NCBI GenBank assembly: GCA_009103225.1
Contig: RHPI01001616.1
Coordinates: 515,827 to 579,826, forward strand
Source of the DNA: Chlorokybus atmophyticus
Taxonomy: Eukaryota; Streptophyta; Chlorokybophyceae; Chlorokybales; Chlorokybaceae
Direction: 5' to 3'
DNA: 64,000 nucleotides
Below are positions 1-11,204 of this stretch, piece after piece. Made by a program: the position numbers and the translations under genes. The notes under the pieces were generated by a model. That model did no database searches, had not been told where the DNA came from, and was given only the letters and a program-made list of their open reading frames with translations. Positions within the stretch are counted from its first letter, which is position 1; every line of letters starts with the position of its first letter.

Positions 1-895
1 CCCCCCCCCCTCCCCCGCGCGACAGCTAACGCAACAAAGTTGGGGAGCAATAGCAACGCTCTATTGGTTGCTGCTTTAACAACGAAGATGACTCCTTAAC
101 GCTAACGGGATTGGCGGGAGCAGGGCAAGCAGGTAGGCAAAGAGGCAGCAGTAGCACTAGCACTAGCACAGGCACAGCAGCGACAATGTAGTCAGCACTG
201 GACCAGCACGACACCAACATTGACACCGACGACAACGGCTTTGACATTGGCTAGGGCTCCCATTGCATGCACAAAGCACACCCTTAATCGACATTCGGAT
301 TTGTGGCATGAGCACTTGGGTAGGGTTGGCTACGGTCTCGTTCGCAGCTTGGGTTGGCAGCTACGTACTTATCCGTCGCTATAGGTTGGCTCTTAGGCAA
401 AGCGAGCGCTCGCTTCTTGGGGACATCGGTAACGCCCCCCCCCCCCTCCTCCTCCCTGCATGCATGCATCAAATTGACAATGATGAAGTGGTGGAGCAAA
501 GCATGGACACTGGACGGATCGAAGGGCACTGACGCGGGGCTGATGGCCATTACTGAAGGCACATGTGGAGCAGTGTAAGCAAATAGTCAATCAGTTGATC
601 TGTCTGCTTAGTCACATGCTTGTTCCTCTACGAGTGATTACAGAGCAGTACTGTACAGCCCGTGGACGTGATGTAAGCAACTGCTTTGCATTGTGTTTGT
701 AATCTGTGTAGTATGTGCATGGTCGCATAAGGCAGTGCTGCACACATATAAATTGTTAATGTCGTGTGGTTTGTTTGTTTTGTAGCGCAACGTGGCCTGG
801 CTTACGTGTAACAGGCAGCAGTGTTGTATGGAAGCTACTTTGTAGTAGCATCCAAGTAATTGTGTAACTTACTGCTTGTTAGACATGCGCATTGA
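1..895. other. No gene supported
   Basis: The stretch opens with a C-rich run (1-16) and has a second C run near 427-440. Short open frames exist on both strands, but none shows family motifs or paired splice sites. It may hold the edge of a gene outside the window. Confidence 0.5.
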
Positions 896-949
896 GTGCA
901 CTACTTGGACTGCTTTGCAATGGATAACATGGATCAACATGTTGCTGTT

Positions 950-1470
950 GTGTACAGGTGGCTGAGGAGGCACCCTCCTTGGCCATGTTGCCCGGCAAGA
1001 ACCTTCGCGTGTGGCCAACATTTCTTTCTCTCACCCACCGCCAATTACTGGCATACATGTACGGTTATCCCTAAACTCGCATATGTGCACATGTGGCCCG
1101 CGCATGCCTTCTTGTAAGCTGCCTACTTGACGCATTGTATATGGCATGCAGTGCCAAAACTTCCCATCAGCCTTCCTTGCTTGTGGTTGCAGTTTAATAG
1201 CGCTGGCGGTACAAATACCTCAAAGCCACAGATGACACACATGCGCGTATGCACACAGCTCACACGCGAAGATGGCAACAAGAAGGTAAAAAGAGTGGTG
1301 GAGACAGAGAGTATGGTGTCGTGCGAGACATGGGATGTGATCGGTTCGCACCGTCTTCAACTACGACATGCTGAGCTTGGTCAAATCTTCGGCTGGGTTG
1401 GACGCACAGGTAGGGTGGGCGCTGCAGGACTTGCTTCTACCTCGTGCGGCCACAAGTTTGATGAGGTGAG
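950..1470 (+). CDS. Possible exons of an unrecognised gene
   Basis: Two coding-like stretches are visible. The first follows an acceptor-like 'tgtacag' at about 951-957 and reads VAEEAPSLAMLPGKNL. The second, around 1255-1465, reads LTREDGNKKVKRVVETE and then a tryptophan-containing stretch, and ends near a 'gaggtgagcc' donor-like site at about 1465. No family is recognised, no start codon can be fixed, and the phase between the pieces was not resolved. A third piece with an ATG at 1921 (MASQSSRLKAEVEAS) could belong to the same gene. Chance open frames are a real alternative. Confidence 0.2.
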
Positions 1471-2009
1471 CCTGGTTGTGTATGTGGCAGTCTTCCTTGT
1501 TCAATGAACGTGTGTATTTCTGTTGGTGGCGTGTGGCTGACTTCTATGCATGCATGTGCATATGTTTGTTGTTGTATCCGGTTTCAGCGCATGTGCATGC
1601 GCGCGCGCACATGCGCTGAATGCAAGACGGTGTGCATCCACACCCACATGCTTGCAATTGTGTGTGCGTATGCAAGTATGTACTCACACACATTCATATG
1701 TGTGTAAGTTACGCAGCCATTCACACGTAATGGAGCCACACGATGTACTGCAGCGTCTTACTTATCATTTCACCTCCCTATCATGTCCTGCTAGATAACT
1801 AGGCTTAGTTGTAGGTTGACAAGCACAAAAGTAGCGCAGAAAGAACATGACGAATAACCATTGTCTGTTCACCTGTTCGCAGAGTTCTTTTGTCGGCAGC
1901 AGGTGTAGAGCTCTGGCAGGATGGCTAGCCAATCGTCCAGGCTCAAGGCGGAGGTAGAGGCGTCGTCCATGCCTCTCTCCATCAATTCATCATCATCTGT
2001 CTGCTGAAG

Positions 2010-3245
2010 GTAGGGCCAGGCAGCGCTGCCGACCTCCCGCACTACCACGAGTACACAGGCGATGCCGCCGCCTCCGCCGCCTCCGCCGCCCTCTCACTCA
2101 TCCCAATGAAACAGGCAAATTTTTGGCAGCGCCGGTCTTCAACAAGATTGAGTCGAGGACCCGCGCAGGCTATTTGTGAGAGACTGTGAGTGCCTAACTA
2201 GTGGACTAACCGAGTTAATGGCCCCACACTGTAGATATCTGACCTACTGCCTATGTAGGTCCCTCAAAGCCTCTATATCAAGCTGCGCCCCACTGGAAGC
2301 GTTGGAGACTTACCCCCTAGGGCTAGGCGCCGGGTCTTACCCCCTAGCACACCAGTTAACGGGGAAAAATTTGGACCTTTTTCCTTATTTGCTCTTTCAT
2401 GCATTAGAATGCATTTACTTTTATAGCCACGTTTCCTAGTTATCTTTATTTCTTTCATGCATTGGACAGCCATTTAGCCTTTTAAGATCAATGATACGCA
2501 TAGTATAAAAGGCAGTCTCATTTCCATTTCATTTCGTGCTTCAAGCAGTTGCTCAAGTTGCACCCCTGCAAATACAAGTCCTTTGCGACAAGTGTGTTGC
2601 TTGTATATTTGCATGCGCGTGTGAGTGACACTGTGCATGTTGTTGTGCTCACTTTGCATATTTTTATGCATATATTTGAGCTGCTTAGTATTGTGGGGAT
2701 GTGGGTTGGACGGTCCAGATTTTCTGGACTCTGATCCAGCGGCTCCATTCTTGTCTACACCGTCCAGCCTATCAGAAGGCTGAATTTGGTAATGCGCGCG
2801 AGTTCCGCGCGTTTGTCGGTCCTCGACCGGACTCTGCCGGTCGCGACCGGCGTCCTTTGATCATTTGATCATTTGAGCTTCATAAACGCTTATTTAGGTA
2901 AGTGTTTGAGGGATTCTTACCCTCTATTCTCTTAGCTCTTATCCTTACTACCATACCACAGAGGGTGGGTCGACAGGGTTTCTGTGGACGGCCCCTCGCT
3001 TCCTACAAGACTAAAGATAGCTATAGGCTAGGGAGTTGATGGCACACATGCATGCGCAGCAGCACCCGGAGCACTGTGTCTACGCAGAGTAGTAGGGTGT
3101 GTGAGCGGCGCCGGCAGCAGGCGAGTTTGCTTTCAGAGCTTAAAATCAGACCAGCGGTGACTTGCTGAACCGTCCTGCTGTGTGTAGTTCACTCTCTTCC
3201 ACAGTCTCTGTCCTGGTCAGTCGTATTCTCTGTTGTCTCCAGGGT
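2010..3245. other. Gene-free stretch
   Basis: A short repeated 'taccccctag' phrase sits at about 2310-2350 and small GC-rich inverted repeats (gaccgg/ccggtc) lie near 2820-2850. Possible 5' leader sequence of the next gene occupies the end; 'ttgtctccag' just before 3243 could be a splice acceptor. No coding feature was recognised. Confidence 0.4.
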
Positions 3246-3617
3246 ATGGCGTCTCCAAGGTACCTGTCGGCAGCGGAGGCCCTGAAGCGGATGGCTGCCA
3301 AGGCCGATGAGTTCGCTGTCGTCGCTGCCATGGTCGTCGTCGTCGTCGGAGGCGTCCTTTATGCCTCGCATCTCAGGCGAGAGCTAGACCTCGCTCTAGA
3401 CCGAATTGAGCGGGAGAGGGAGGTTCGAGAGGCGAACATTCGGGAGCTGGAGACTCAAGTCGCCATGGAGAAGGAGGTCAGGGCGGCAGAGGTGAGCAGA
3501 GTACAGGCGCAAACGAACGCTGCATGGCAGGAAAAACTGCTAGACCTGGGTTATCATGGGGACTATGTCCCTTGGAGAGAGAAGAAGATGAGGAGCGACG
3601 AGAGTGCGTCGCAGTGA
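3246..3617 (+). CDS. Small single-TM coiled-coil protein, unknown function
   Basis: Single-exon frame of 123 aa. The ATG at 3246 was chosen because the earlier in-frame ATG at 3162 lies in poorly coding sequence and 'ctccag' just upstream resembles a splice acceptor, so a 5' UTR intron is possible. Residues about 18-39 form a strongly hydrophobic valine-rich segment (AVVAAMVVVVVGGVLYAS), a likely membrane anchor. It is followed by about 50 highly charged residues in heptad-like pattern (RRELDLALDRIEREREVREA), a likely coiled coil, and a short C-terminus with YHGDYVPWREKK. The layout suggests an anchored scaffold or organelle membrane protein; that is inference, and no family was recognised. 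Protein-like composition supports it as a real gene. Confidence 0.6.
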   Translation: MASPRYLSAAEALKRMAAKADEFAVVAAMVVVVVGGVLYASHLRRELDLALDRIEREREVREANIRELETQVAMEKEVRAAEVSRVQAQTNAAWQEKLLDLGYHGDYVPWREKKMRSDESASQ

Positions 3618-4192
3618 CTTACTGTGTGGCTTGTGGATTGTCAGATGCAAGCTGCTTTAACTGAGAACGAGGGAGTGTGTGATTTGTGCACTGTGAGTTG
3701 CTTAACTGTTTACACGTGTGTTGTGGATTATCCTCTGATTGAACATCTGTCGTATGCACGCACACATGTGAATTTGCATGTATATGAGCATAACTCCATG
3801 CATGTGGTTGGACACAAACACTATGGGCTGCGAGCAGAGATGTGTCTGCAGCTCTTGCGTGCGCGCATGTGTTTGAGTGCAGCGATGGACTCAATTGGTG
3901 CTGACAGCGTCTGCAAACCAATCTCTCGCATCAAGCTTCGGCATTGTCTGTGCAAGACCAACACTGGAGCACTGCCGCCACACTGGGTGTACATTTATGC
4001 CAGGTACAGCACTGTGGAGTGTGTCATTGTGTCTGCAGTTCCTGATGCTAGAAGCATAAGCGTCGTTTGCTTAGCGGAACCAAGGGCGCTGTTGTGTGTA
4101 CACAGTTAAAGATGCATGTTTTTCAAGAAGGTGCCAGTAGCAATAAGTGCTGCATGGATTGGCATACATCATGATGAGCAACACTCGCCTGA

Positions 4193-4344
4193 GGTATTGT
4201 ATACGCAACTGCTGGAGCTACGCTAAGCTGGCCAACAGCAGCGCCCAAGACAAATATTGACAAAACAGTATTGTATACTCAACTGTTTGAGCTACAAGCT
4301 GGCCAACAGCAGCGCCCACAAAGACAAATATTGACAAAACCTGC
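4193..4344. repeat. Tandem duplication, about 76-bp unit, two copies
   Basis: Two adjacent copies (about 4193-4269 and 4270-4344) share 'agctggccaacagcagcgcc' and 'agacaaatattgacaaaac' with a few differences. It lies just beyond the atpC stop codon, so it is probably in the 3' UTR or downstream flank of that gene. Confidence 0.8.
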
Positions 4345-4413
4345 CATCTATAGTCAATGCTCAACACTACTCTTGCTGTTACGAACAGCAGACCAACATG
4401 GTCACGGTCTAGT

Positions 4414-6093
4414 CTACGCGTTGGAACCGGACACAATCTCAATGAGCTCGCCCGTGATCTTAGCCTGGCGCTGTCGGTTGTACTTCAAGTTGAGTATGCG
4501 TGACAGCTCCGAGGCGTTGTCCGAAGCTGAGCCCATTGCGTTCATGCGCGCGGCAAGCTCGGACGCAAGGGACTCCTGCAACGCACGCAACACCTGCGAG
4601 TTGAGGTAAAGAGGGAGCAGCGCGTCGAGTATCTGCGCGGGTTCCTGCTCGAAGATGATGTTGGCATCGAGTTCTTCGGTCACGGTGGACACCTTCTCAC
4701 GCTCGACGGCAAACTTGCCCTCCTTTGTTGTGAGGCGGAAGAGCTCATCTTCAGAAGCGTCCACGCAGTTGCCTTCAATGTCACACACCTCGCCAGCAGG
4801 TGAGAGAGGCAAAAGCGTGTGGATGACAGGGTTGGACTTGATGAGGGAGATGAACCGCGAGTACACGAGCTCCACCTTGTCCACATACTCGGTGAGGAAG
4901 TATGAGAAGACTGAATCAGCGAGAGCCTGTGCCTCCTTCGCTGTGGGGGTCTGACCCACTTCAATCGCCTTGGAGATGTCCCACTTCTCCGTGCGCATGG
5001 GTGAGGAGAAGTATGTGATGCCCTTCTTGCCAACGAGGACGTATGTGACTTCCACGCCCATCTTGACTAGCTCGCGACCACGCTGCTCACCCTTGCGGAT
5101 GACGGCCGTGTTGAATCCACCGCACAGGCCGCGGTCGCCTGTCACAATCATGAGACACACGCGCTTCACGGGACGCACGACGGTCAAAGGAGACTCCACG
5201 TCCTCAACGCGCAGCTGACCGTTCACGCCGTAAAGGGTCTGTGCAAGAAACAGACAGTTCATCATATTCTTCACATTGCACACATACGCACACACACGTA
5301 CTTGCCCATACGCGTACACATATGTACACTCATACATACGCGCAAGTGCGCATAAACGCAGTGGCAATGGTGTGTGCCTTGTGGGCGTCCGCGGCTCAAT
5401 GCCAGCGGCCATTGCATGTTTGCAATCAGTGTTTGCATCATATGCACACGCACAAAAGGCAGCTAACCAGCTGGCAGGGCCAACGAAAATGGCAAAGGCA
5501 AACCCTGACCCAGCTTTGCAAGACTCTCTCGCACAGCCGCAGCACAGCACAATGCATGAGAAAGTAAGTGAGTGAGTGAGTAGTAGAAGTGTGTCTCTCA
5601 CCTTACAACCTGTTCAATGCAATGTGTTTTTGCAATACATACACAAAAGCAACTTAGCCAGCTGGCAGAGGCAACGACAACGGCAGAAATGCAAACCCTA
5701 AACCAGCTTTTCAGAGCCGCTTTGTGTGCAGCCGCAGACAATGCAGGAGCGACTAAGTGAGTGAACGAGAGTGTGAGTGAAAGAGAATGTGGCTCTCACC
5801 TTGACGAGCTGCTCAGAGAAGGGGCGGCCCTTGACGACGGCCTCCTGGGCGCGGCGGACCTTGGCTGCGGCGACGAGCTTCATGGCGTCGGTAATCTTCT
5901 GGGTGTTCTTGACGCTGCCAATGCGGTCGCGGAGGTCCTTCAAGCTCATCGACGTCGCCTTGCGGGCCGGGGCGGCCGGGGAGGGCGCAGGCACAGCCGT
6001 GCGCAGAGCATCACGACCGCTGCTGGATGGCCCAGCTGGCGCACGCCGCAAACCCTCAAACACAGGCACCGCACGGCTCGCAGCGGCAGCCAT
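4414..6093 (-). CDS. atpC: Chloroplast ATP synthase gamma subunit
   Basis: Central rotor shaft of the plastid CF1-CF0 ATP synthase. Two exons: complement 5800-6093 and 4414-5238, joined in phase 0 across a 561-nt GT-AG intron, giving 372 aa, the usual length for plant and algal gamma. The N-terminus is an Ala/Ser/Arg-rich transit peptide (about residues 1-47). Mature sequence starts near [20 protein letters not shown], continues with [17 protein letters not shown], and has the family-typical C-terminus [16 protein letters not shown]. The redox loop of light-regulated chloroplast enzymes is present, with Cys250 and Cys256 in [10 protein letters not shown], so thioredoxin control is expected from family knowledge. 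The ATG at 6093 is the first plausible start. The intron holds a tandem duplication. No defect was seen. Confidence 0.97.
5420..5800. repeat. Tandem duplication inside the atpC intron
   Basis: Two roughly 180-bp copies (about 5420-5602 and 5613-5800) share 'agccagctggcag', 'caaaccct', 'gcacagccgcag'-like phrases and a run of agtgagtgagt. Each copy ends in 'ctctcacc' on the + strand. The right one is the splice donor of atpC exon 1; the left one (about 5595-5602) is a decoy donor copy. Confidence 0.75.
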
Positions 6094-8025
6094 GGTGGTG
6101 AGGTGGTGCCCTCCTACCGATGCACTTCCCGAACCCCTCGTCCTCCGCCTCCTCCTCGCCCCCCTTGCCGCCGCCGCCGCCGCCCACCTGAGCTACGCCG
6201 CCGCCGCGCCTTACAGCAAGTTTTACTAAGCTATTTTGTATTGACTGTCAGCTTGCATTGATTTTGCGTGCTGAAGGCCGGCTGTGCGGTGAGTTGGAGT
6301 GTCTGCTTGGTGGCTTGTGGAGCCGGTCGCAATGGGATTGAAGGCCGGCCATGGATGCAAAGCTGAGTTTTGCGCGCGGCGAATCCAATCGATGCGGTTT
6401 AGGCGTATGGACCGGTGAATGTAGGGATGACCGATTCCGCTACGGCCGTTGATTCTTCGCTATAAGCAAACTGATTGTAAGCAGCTTGGATGTGGGTGAG
6501 CTACATTCTCCCACTGTACAAGGCATGTGATTGACTTTACAAGGCAATAATGAATGCAAGCTTCATAACTACGCTTGACATCGATGCGTAGAGTTTGGTA
6601 GTCTGCAATGTGGCACCTGATGAGCATGACAATTGTTACAGATTACGTTATGTCGTGTCCGGGCATAGGTTGGCAATTACGTAAACATGATGCAAGCATG
6701 TATATGTTTAATTTTATTTCTGATGCCTATGCGTGTGTAATACATGTCTCTTTTAGCTTTGCAAACCTACGTACAATCTTCTCATATCAACTATTAAACA
6801 TCTATTAAGCTTGTGGTTTTTGGATGTTACAATCGTCATTGTCAAAATTAGATAAAGCTAAACACTGTTGTTAAATTCTTTTTAACATGTTATACTTGTA
6901 TAATGTGCACAGAGATACAATTCCAATTGCCCCTACCACAATGGCGTGTACCTCTGCACCCACAGCAGCGCCATAACGCAAGTTAAGAAAAAAAAGCTGA
7001 ACAAAGCATTGGAAATGCGCATAATGAGCACAGCTCGATTATATAGGCTTTTATGCATCAATTGCGCAGACCTCGTATTAAGAGCACCACCACAAGTGAG
7101 GCACACCGCCGCATGGAAGACAGGGGCGCACAGGCGCATGCCCCAACCTGATGCCAAGTGAAAACGCGATGCCGTGTTCTGGTGCCCTGGTTATTAAAGA
7201 TGTACACGTGAGGCCCTTCAACGCTATGGGGTTGTGCTCTTCAGTGATTCTGATGTATAACCCATGCAAAGGATGGTGTGGAGTGTATGGGGATTTCATG
7301 CATGCAAAGTCACACAACGGGGTGGTAGTAGTAGCGGTAGTGAAGGCAGAGTAGGCTAGCCCGGTGGTTAACCTACTTGATGACAATGACTGCCTACATT
7401 CTGTGTGCCAATCACACTTCTTGCATGTTCATTGCATGCGCCATCATACACCACATTGTGCACCCACCGTGTTCGCATGCAACCAAAAGCTGCACTCAGT
7501 CCACACTCATCAACAATACAACCACCGGGCTAGTCATCATCTAGTTCATTGTTTCACCTATCACCTACCTACCTACTGACCACCCCCGTTAGTCATGCAT
7601 GCCTGCTCAGGGTTAGTCAGGTACCTGCCCACACACACGGCCGTTTACAAGTGTGTACTGAACATGCTGCATGTAACATGCACGACTAGGGGAGGGGGGG
7701 GGGAGGGGGGGGGGGACAAGGCCGCCCTTGTCTCCCTGCGTGGTGTTGCATGCACTCTATCTTGTAAACTCTGGTGACATTGCACAGCCATAGAGAACAT
7801 AGAAACCACACGTCCATGGCTTGATCAATGGCTTCTCATCACACGGGGTTAGCCTGCACATAACTTGGGCACATGTGCTGAACTTTCATGTTGAAAGCTT
7901 AGCTGTTACTACAGCAGCTGACAACTCAACAGCCATAATGGCTGTGGAAGGATACTGTAGACGCGTTGCAAAAGCCTACTACAATTTGTATCTGCCTACG
8001 GTTTGCTGCTAGGCTGTTTTGCCGT
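6094..8025. other. Gene-free stretch between atpC and APS kinase
   Basis: The first 150 bases upstream of atpC are rich in GCC triplets (leader or promoter). Sequence from about 6450 to 7060 is AT-richer with no coding signal. It holds an interspersed repeat at 7320-7540 and a G-rich tract at 7690-7715. Short frames around 7150-7350 lack any recognisable motif. Confidence 0.5.
7320..7540 (+). repeat. Interspersed repeat copy with TAGCCCGGTGGT motif
   Basis: The piece 7335-7470 closely matches 47040-47165: both contain the motif 'agcccggtggt', then 'gacaatgactgcc', then 'cttgcatgttcattgcatgcgcc', then 'tacaccacattgt'. The motif recurs inverted at 7521-7535. The motif resembles the A box of tRNA-type promoters (TRGCNNAGYNGG), which suggests a SINE-like family; a B box was not identified. 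Confidence 0.55.
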
Positions 8026-9656
8026 TTAGTTACCAAGGTACCCGTTGGTCTTGAGGTGGTTTACAAGGATGGCTGTCATGTGCTCGGGCGTGTTGGGTGC
8101 ACCAGCTGAGTCGTGTGTCTCCATGACAACCTGCAGAAAGCAGAAAAAAAGTTGGGAATGGCCATATGCACAGACGCTACGTGCATGGTGAAATTCATTG
8201 CAACACAATGTACCTCAGCGTTCTCAGGCTCTTCATAAGGGTCATCAATGCCGGTGAAACCTGAACAAGCGCAATCCTCAGTTCATGCCAAAAACTAGGC
8301 ATGTGCGTATGTCGCAGCATGCAAGGCCCATGTTTCGATGCTGCAGTGCATTGAACCAATCATCAACCATTATGCGACAGCATCACGCAAGTCAAGCACG
8401 CATATCCAAGGCAACAATGTTGCACTCACCCTTAATCTTGCCCGCGCGGGCCAGCTTGTACAGACCCTTAGGGTCCCGCTGCTCGCAAACTTCAAGGGGG
8501 ATCTTCATGTAAACCTGTTGAACAGTATTTCATACAAAATGTGTTCCAAGCTTCACAACTCATGTCGGATTCCAGCTATTTGCACTTGCAAACATGAAAG
8601 CGCAGGTACCTCAATGAAATCGCCAGGGCTCAATCGAGCGCGCACTGCATCGCGATCAGCCTTGTATGGGGAGATGAAGCTGACCAGCACAATGCAGCCA
8701 GCATCGGCAAACAGCTTGGACACCTCACCTGCGATATTAACGGTTTACACACAAAACATGAGGCCAATGAACCAGCAACTGTACATGTGCAAGTAGAGAC
8801 TGGCATCTACGTGGCTGAGCTTACCAATGCGGCGGATGTTCTCAGTGCGGTCCTCAGCGCTGAAGCCGAGGTTCTTGTTGAGGCCGTGGCGGATGTTGTC
8901 GCCGTCCAGCACATACACGTGCTTGCCCATGCTGTTCAGCGTGTGCTCCAGTGTGTACGCCAGAGTGCTCTTGCCTGTCATTCAGTCAGTCAGCCAAGCA
9001 ACCAAAGAGTTTCCTGCACGCATCAAACGCACTCACTAGCACTCAACCATACACAAGTTGACAGCTTTTAGTGCATGCTTTTCAGCTGGAATGACTGTCT
9101 CAAGTTGAAGAGCACAGTGCTGAAAGCTTGAAAGCTGGATTCATTATGCGACTTTGTGAATGCAAGCTTGCATGTGGAAACTGCCTGAAGCAAGCTGTAT
9201 GCTCGGAGTTGAATGCAGCTTTGGCCCCTCACCTGCGCCGGAGAGGCCGGTGAACCAGAGGACGGCGCCCTTCTGCTTGAGGATCTTCTCGCGGGCTTCC
9301 CGACTGACGGCTCCCTCATGCCATTTGATGTTGGTGCTCTTCTCAATTGTCACAACTCCTTCTGCACATGCCATTGCAAGATCGTTATCACCACAATCAC
9401 CGTCGTCGTCGTCATGAACGTCATGCTAGCAGCTAGCAATGAGCTTACCATCGACTGCGGGCGGCGCGGCGGTCGCCATGTGTGAGCTTGGAGCTCGACT
9501 AGACCACAAAGGTTGTGCTCTCGACCTGCAGCAGTGACAACGACAATAAGTCCAGCAGCCCAATGGCGACAAGTGCACTGCGCTCCTGGTCTCTAGGCGC
9601 CGCCCAGGACCTCCCGCAAATGCATGACAGCTCAAGCAACTCGACTGTGCAAACAA
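8026..9656 (-). CDS. Adenylylsulfate (APS) kinase
   Basis: Phosphorylates APS to PAPS with ATP; in algae this branches from sulfate assimilation to feed sulfation, often in the plastid. Seven exons: complement 9449-9656, 9233-9361, 8825-8974, 8610-8728, 8430-8514, 8214-8260 and 8026-8130; all phases agree and give 280 aa. The Walker A motif GLSGAGKS is at residues 108-115 and is split by an intron. Also visible: [68 protein letters not shown] and [15 protein letters not shown], all family hallmarks. Starting at 9656 adds a 59-residue Ser/Arg/Cys-rich leader with one acidic residue, plausible as a transit peptide. Starting at the ATG at 9479 gives a 221-aa form. The stop at 8026 fits a normal family C-terminus. 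Confidence 0.95.
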
Positions 9657-10579
9657 GCTACAAGACCATCCCCCGCAATCACCTACCTGCTTAGCAGGTA
9701 GGTGCTTAGCAGCTGTCCGCCCCTGTCGTCGCCGCCACTGCCGCCGCCTACGCTGACGCCAATGCCACTATCACTGCTATTCTAGCCAGAAGCTGCACTT
9801 TGTGCAGCGACTAGCAGCTAAACTTTTTTCCACTTCCCAACACACAACAGATATCGACACTGTAACATAACATCGAGTAACCTATGGTATAATAAATAAA
9901 TGATATCGGAGGCTGTATTCGGATGTTGAGGGTCAAAGTCTGTAGGGTTTTTCCAGCTTGGCCCTGCGCCCCCCGCGTGACAGATTGGGGTTGACGGTTT
10001 GTGCGCACGCTGCCCGCGCACTTCACGTTGCATTCAGCTTAAGCTCGGACGCCTGAACCGGAACACGGTTAGTTGGCCATACATATCAAGCACTTATCAC
10101 GGCACCACGTATCACGACTTCATGACAATGCTGTGAAAGTGATTTGTTGTCGCATAGAATAAGTGGCATAGGGACCCTATGATAGGGTACTGGAACTTAC
10201 CAGTGGTAAGTCTCACGTCGCTGGCTAAACAGGTTACAGTCGTGTCGGGTTAGACTTGGTCTGGTAGACGCCGTTTAGTGGAGAAACCGTCTGGTGTAAC
10301 GGCAAACGGCGCGAAGGTCACCTTTGACAGTGGCGTGGACGCACGAAGCTGCACGTGTACCGTACTGATCGGCGGTGTGCAAGCTGCTGCGTGGCCTCTA
10401 GTACGGCGCGGCTTTCTGTAGGCCCCCTACCGTAGGGGGGCCCCCTACTAGGAGCCCTACGGGGTTACATGAATTGCAACTTATTTTTGCATCAGCATTC
10501 ATTATCTTTAAAGCGGAAGTCGGTGCTACTACCGAATGATTGTTGATACAATTTCCTATTTTAATAACACCGATAATAT

Positions 10580-10722
10580 TTGTAATACTTGGAACAGGAT
10601 ATATAGTATTGCGTTACATTTATTATAATCGATTATGAGTCACAATACTACGAGTATTGTGACTCATAATCGATTATAATAAATGTAACGCAATACTATA
10701 TATCCTGTTCCAAGTATTACAA
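10580..10722. repeat. Perfect foldback, 70-bp arms and 3-nt loop
   Basis: Arm 10580-10649 is the exact reverse complement of 10653-10722, with only 'acg' between them. The arms are AT-rich and contain 'tataatcgattatgagtcac'. Weaker complementarity continues a little outside both ends (atcggtgttat-like and atcgatgttat). It could be a miniature foldback transposable element or an extruding palindrome. No target-site duplication was firmly seen. Confidence 0.9.
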
Positions 10723-11148
10723 CATTGTACATCGATGTTATGTTATTTAATCTAATTATTTATCACACATATGAATTGAAAAAGGTCAATGGGGCGGAAT
10801 TGGAATGAATAAATTGACAGGGACATATAATGTTTCCATGGTTGACAACTTTAGAAGATGTGTGCCTCGTGTGCTAACAGTTGAAATACACAGCGGTAGT
10901 AATTCAAAAAATTTTGTACAAATATTTATTTATTAAAAACTAATGTGCAACCGGTGTTTACAATGCTTTGAATCATGTATTGTTGCCGTTGAGCTTGATT
11001 GACCGCAATTGCATGACGCGTTTGCAAATTCAGGTTATAATTGTAAATCTGGTTAGTCATCAGCACCTTGTACTGCTTACTTAGCGAATGATATGGAAAC
11101 TATGTATGTAAGGGACGCCGCAAATGATTACATGCTACCCATTATATC

Positions 11149-11151
<3 letters not shown>

Positions 11152-11200
<49 letters not shown>
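11152..11200. repeat. (GA)n microsatellite
   Basis: About 24 uninterrupted GA units in the gene desert. Open frames across it (poly Ser-Leu) are artefacts. Confidence 0.95.

Positions 11201-11204
<4 letters not shown>

Noticed and set aside
2718-2745. 'ctggactctgatccagcgg' resembling the anticodon arm of tRNA-Gln
   Set aside because: The loop is one base short and no acceptor stem, D arm or T arm could be built around it.
4680-5033. Long antisense frames over atpC exon 2
   Set aside because: Shadow of a strongly conserved coding exon on the minus strand; Arg/Ser-rich without motifs.
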